From Chlorobiota bacterium (GTDB lineage: Bacteria > Bacteroidota > Bacteroidia > Flavobacteriales > Flavobacteriaceae), in NCBI GenBank assembly GCA_013151975.1, contig JAADHG010000194.1, forward strand, positions 1 through 7,774: 7,774 nt of DNA. Direction: 5' to 3'. Position 1 is the stretch's first letter. Every line of letters begins with the position of its first letter. Under the pieces are notes generated by a model. That model was not told where the DNA came from, ran no database searches, and saw nothing but the letters and a program-made list of their open reading frames with translations. The translations under genes and the position numbers were made by a program. Below, one piece after another: positions 7,031 through 7,774 of this stretch.

Positions 7031-7061
7031 TTGATTCTAAATTTAAAAATAATTATATTTG
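7031..7061 (+). promoter_or_regulatory. Promoter of the NTF2-like lipoprotein gene (copy B)
   Basis: TTG at 7031-7033 and TATATTTG at 7054-7061 are 20 bp apart, a perfect match to the Bacteroidota TTG/TAnnTTTG promoter form. Transcription would start near 7068 and give a leader of about 55 bases before the ATG at 7123. It is the best promoter match I find in the window. Confidence 0.6.
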
Positions 7062-7071
7062 TTTAATGAAA

Positions 7072-7089
7072 GGTGTAATCAATTAAAAA
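7072..7089 (+). repeat. Leader repeat, diverged second copy
   Basis: GGTGTAATCAATTAAAAA matches 14 of 18 bases of the leader core at 4889-4906 and stands at a similar distance after its promoter (10 bp against 16 bp). On its own it would be weak in such AT-rich DNA. Its position next to the aligned promoter makes common origin likely. The remainder up to 7122 is AT-rich with no clear ribosome-binding site. Confidence 0.45.
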
Positions 7090-7122
7090 TGAATATATTA
7101 TACTTTTTAAGAGTAATAGACA

Positions 7123-7701
7123 ATGAAAACTACAATTATAATAATAATCTCACTTTTTACTATAAGTTGTTCTCAGAATAGTTTTAAATTAGTTAAAACA
7201 TATGAAAAATTACACAACTTACATGATATTGAAGGAGCAATGTCATTATATCATAATGAGATAGAATTCGAGCTCGTTGGCACTTGGATTAAATCTGGTA
7301 AAGAAGAGATAAGAGAATTAGAAGAATGGGATGGAGCACTTAATAGTAACTTAAAATTTGAATCTATTTATGTAAAAGGAGATTCAGTTTTTTGCAAAGT
7401 AATCGAAAAAAATGATTGGTTCAAAGCAGTAGGAATACAACAAATTATACACGACCCAACAATATTTATTGTTTCAAATGGGCTTATCAAGAAAATAATA
7501 GCAAATCCAACAAAAGAAGTAGGTGAACAAATAGGTTCTAAAATAGGTTCTATTTATTCTTGGTCAAATGTTACCAATGATAATACAATAAATGACCTTA
7601 TCAAAGATGGTGAGTTTATTTATTCTGAAGAATCAGCTAAAAAGTGGCTTAAACTTTTAAAAAGATGGAATGATTACAATACTGAAAATAAAAATGACTA
7701 A
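7123..7701 (+). CDS. Putative NTF2/SnoaL-like lipoprotein
   Basis: The 192-residue protein starts with MKTTIIIIISLFTIS and a Cys at 16, a Bacteroidota-type lipoprotein signal, though the -3 residue is Thr rather than the usual Leu. Residues about 22-130 have the order of an NTF2/SnoaL-like cone fold: a first helix (VKTYEKLHNLHDIEGAMSLY), strands with IEFELVGTW, the GKEEIRELEEW helix, then LKFESIYVKGDSVFCKVIEK, an IIHDPTIFIV strand and a final GLIKKIIANPT strand. Residues 131-192 form a charged, probably helical tail (ESAKKWLKLLKRWNDY). Members of this fold may be ligand-binding proteins or enzymes, and nothing here fixes which. It is transcribed from its own promoter within cassette copy B, downstream of the TIR gene. 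Its fold class is the same as that of the broken gene ending at 4828, but I see no close sequence similarity between them. Confidence 0.8.
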   Translation: MKTTIIIIISLFTISCSQNSFKLVKTYEKLHNLHDIEGAMSLYHNEIEFELVGTWIKSGKEEIRELEEWDGALNSNLKFESIYVKGDSVFCKVIEKNDWFKAVGIQQIIHDPTIFIVSNGLIKKIIANPTKEVGEQIGSKIGSIYSWSNVTNDNTINDLIKDGEFIYSEESAKKWLKLLKRWNDYNTENKND

Positions 7702-7710
7702 TGCTTCATT

Positions 7711-7774
7711 ATCGGATGATGTAGTCAATTAAAACTAATCATAATCTTAACCGTTGTGCAACAATTCAAACTCA
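7711..7774 (+). repeat. Leader repeat, third copy, cut by the window edge
   Basis: Bases 7711-7742 are 30/32 identical to 4882-4913, and weaker similarity continues to the window end. In the first copy the TIR gene starts 108 bp after the repeat begins. The same spacing places a start near 7819, about 45 bp beyond the window. No promoter as clear as those of copies A and B precedes it, because the lipoprotein gene ends only 9 bp upstream. Transcription may therefore read through from that gene. Confidence 0.7.

Larger units (their letters stand above)
6951..7061 (+). repeat. Cassette copy B: NTF2-like gene tail plus promoter
   Basis: This is the counterpart of 4763-4872: 22 codons of the gene tail, the stop, and a promoter, with one extra base inside the -7 region. 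Leader similarity continues to about 7089. Copy A precedes the TIR gene and copy B precedes the lipoprotein gene, so the two cassettes bracket the TIR gene as direct repeats about 2.19 kb apart. This arrangement could permit deletion of the TIR gene by recombination, although the repeats have diverged by about 16%. Confidence 0.8.

Noticed and set aside
7089..7181. Short frame MNILYFLRVIDNENYN... overlapping the lipoprotein start
   Set aside because: It runs out of frame into the lipoprotein gene, is Asn/Tyr-rich and has no family resemblance.
7670..7715. End of the lipoprotein gene as a decayed copy of the promoter between cassette tail and leader
   Set aside because: Only a short ATGATTA-like match and similar spacing support it, which is too weak in AT-rich DNA.

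Overview
The window looks like a chromosomal segment from a member of the Bacteroidota, most likely the Flavobacteriia. The DNA is AT-rich. It encodes a flavobacterial-type TonB protein with a short cytoplasmic N-terminus and a poly-proline stretch. It also has lipoproteins with short lipoboxes, and promoter-like sequences of the Bacteroidota form TTG-N19/20-TAnnTTTG with little Shine-Dalgarno signal. No RNA gene, CRISPR array, transposase or integrase is visible.

Left part (1-1236): the last codons of a probable upstream gene, a small four-helix membrane protein, and a convergent minus-strand TonB-family energy transducer. A 151-bp divergent spacer follows.

Middle part (1388-4828): a tight plus-strand run. 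It holds a RidA/YjgF-family lipoprotein, a branch-1 nitrilase with its complete catalytic residues, an exported alpha/beta hydrolase with an intact Ser-Asp-His triad, and a broken secreted NTF2/SnoaL-like gene. The broken gene has lost its start codon and carries an in-frame TAA. The first three genes are probably one transcription unit of small-molecule and ester metabolism; their substrates cannot be read from sequence.

Right part (4829-7774): a membrane-anchored TIR-domain protein (TIR, one transmembrane helix, degenerate beta-propeller) and a short NTF2-like lipoprotein. These are surrounded by diverged duplicates of one cassette. The cassette is the 3' end of the broken NTF2-like gene, then a promoter, then a leader. 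Copy A (4763 to about 4945) precedes the TIR gene. Copy B (6951 to about 7089) precedes the lipoprotein. A leader-only copy C (7711-7774) runs off the right edge and suggests that another gene, perhaps a paralog of the TIR gene, begins about 45 bp beyond the window.

The most interesting points are the predicted topology of the TIR protein (enzyme-like domain inside, propeller outside the inner membrane) and the repeated promoter/leader cassette, which looks like the trace of tandem gene duplication. No established TIR partner gene, such as a SLOG effector, Argonaute or STAND NTPase, lies in the window.
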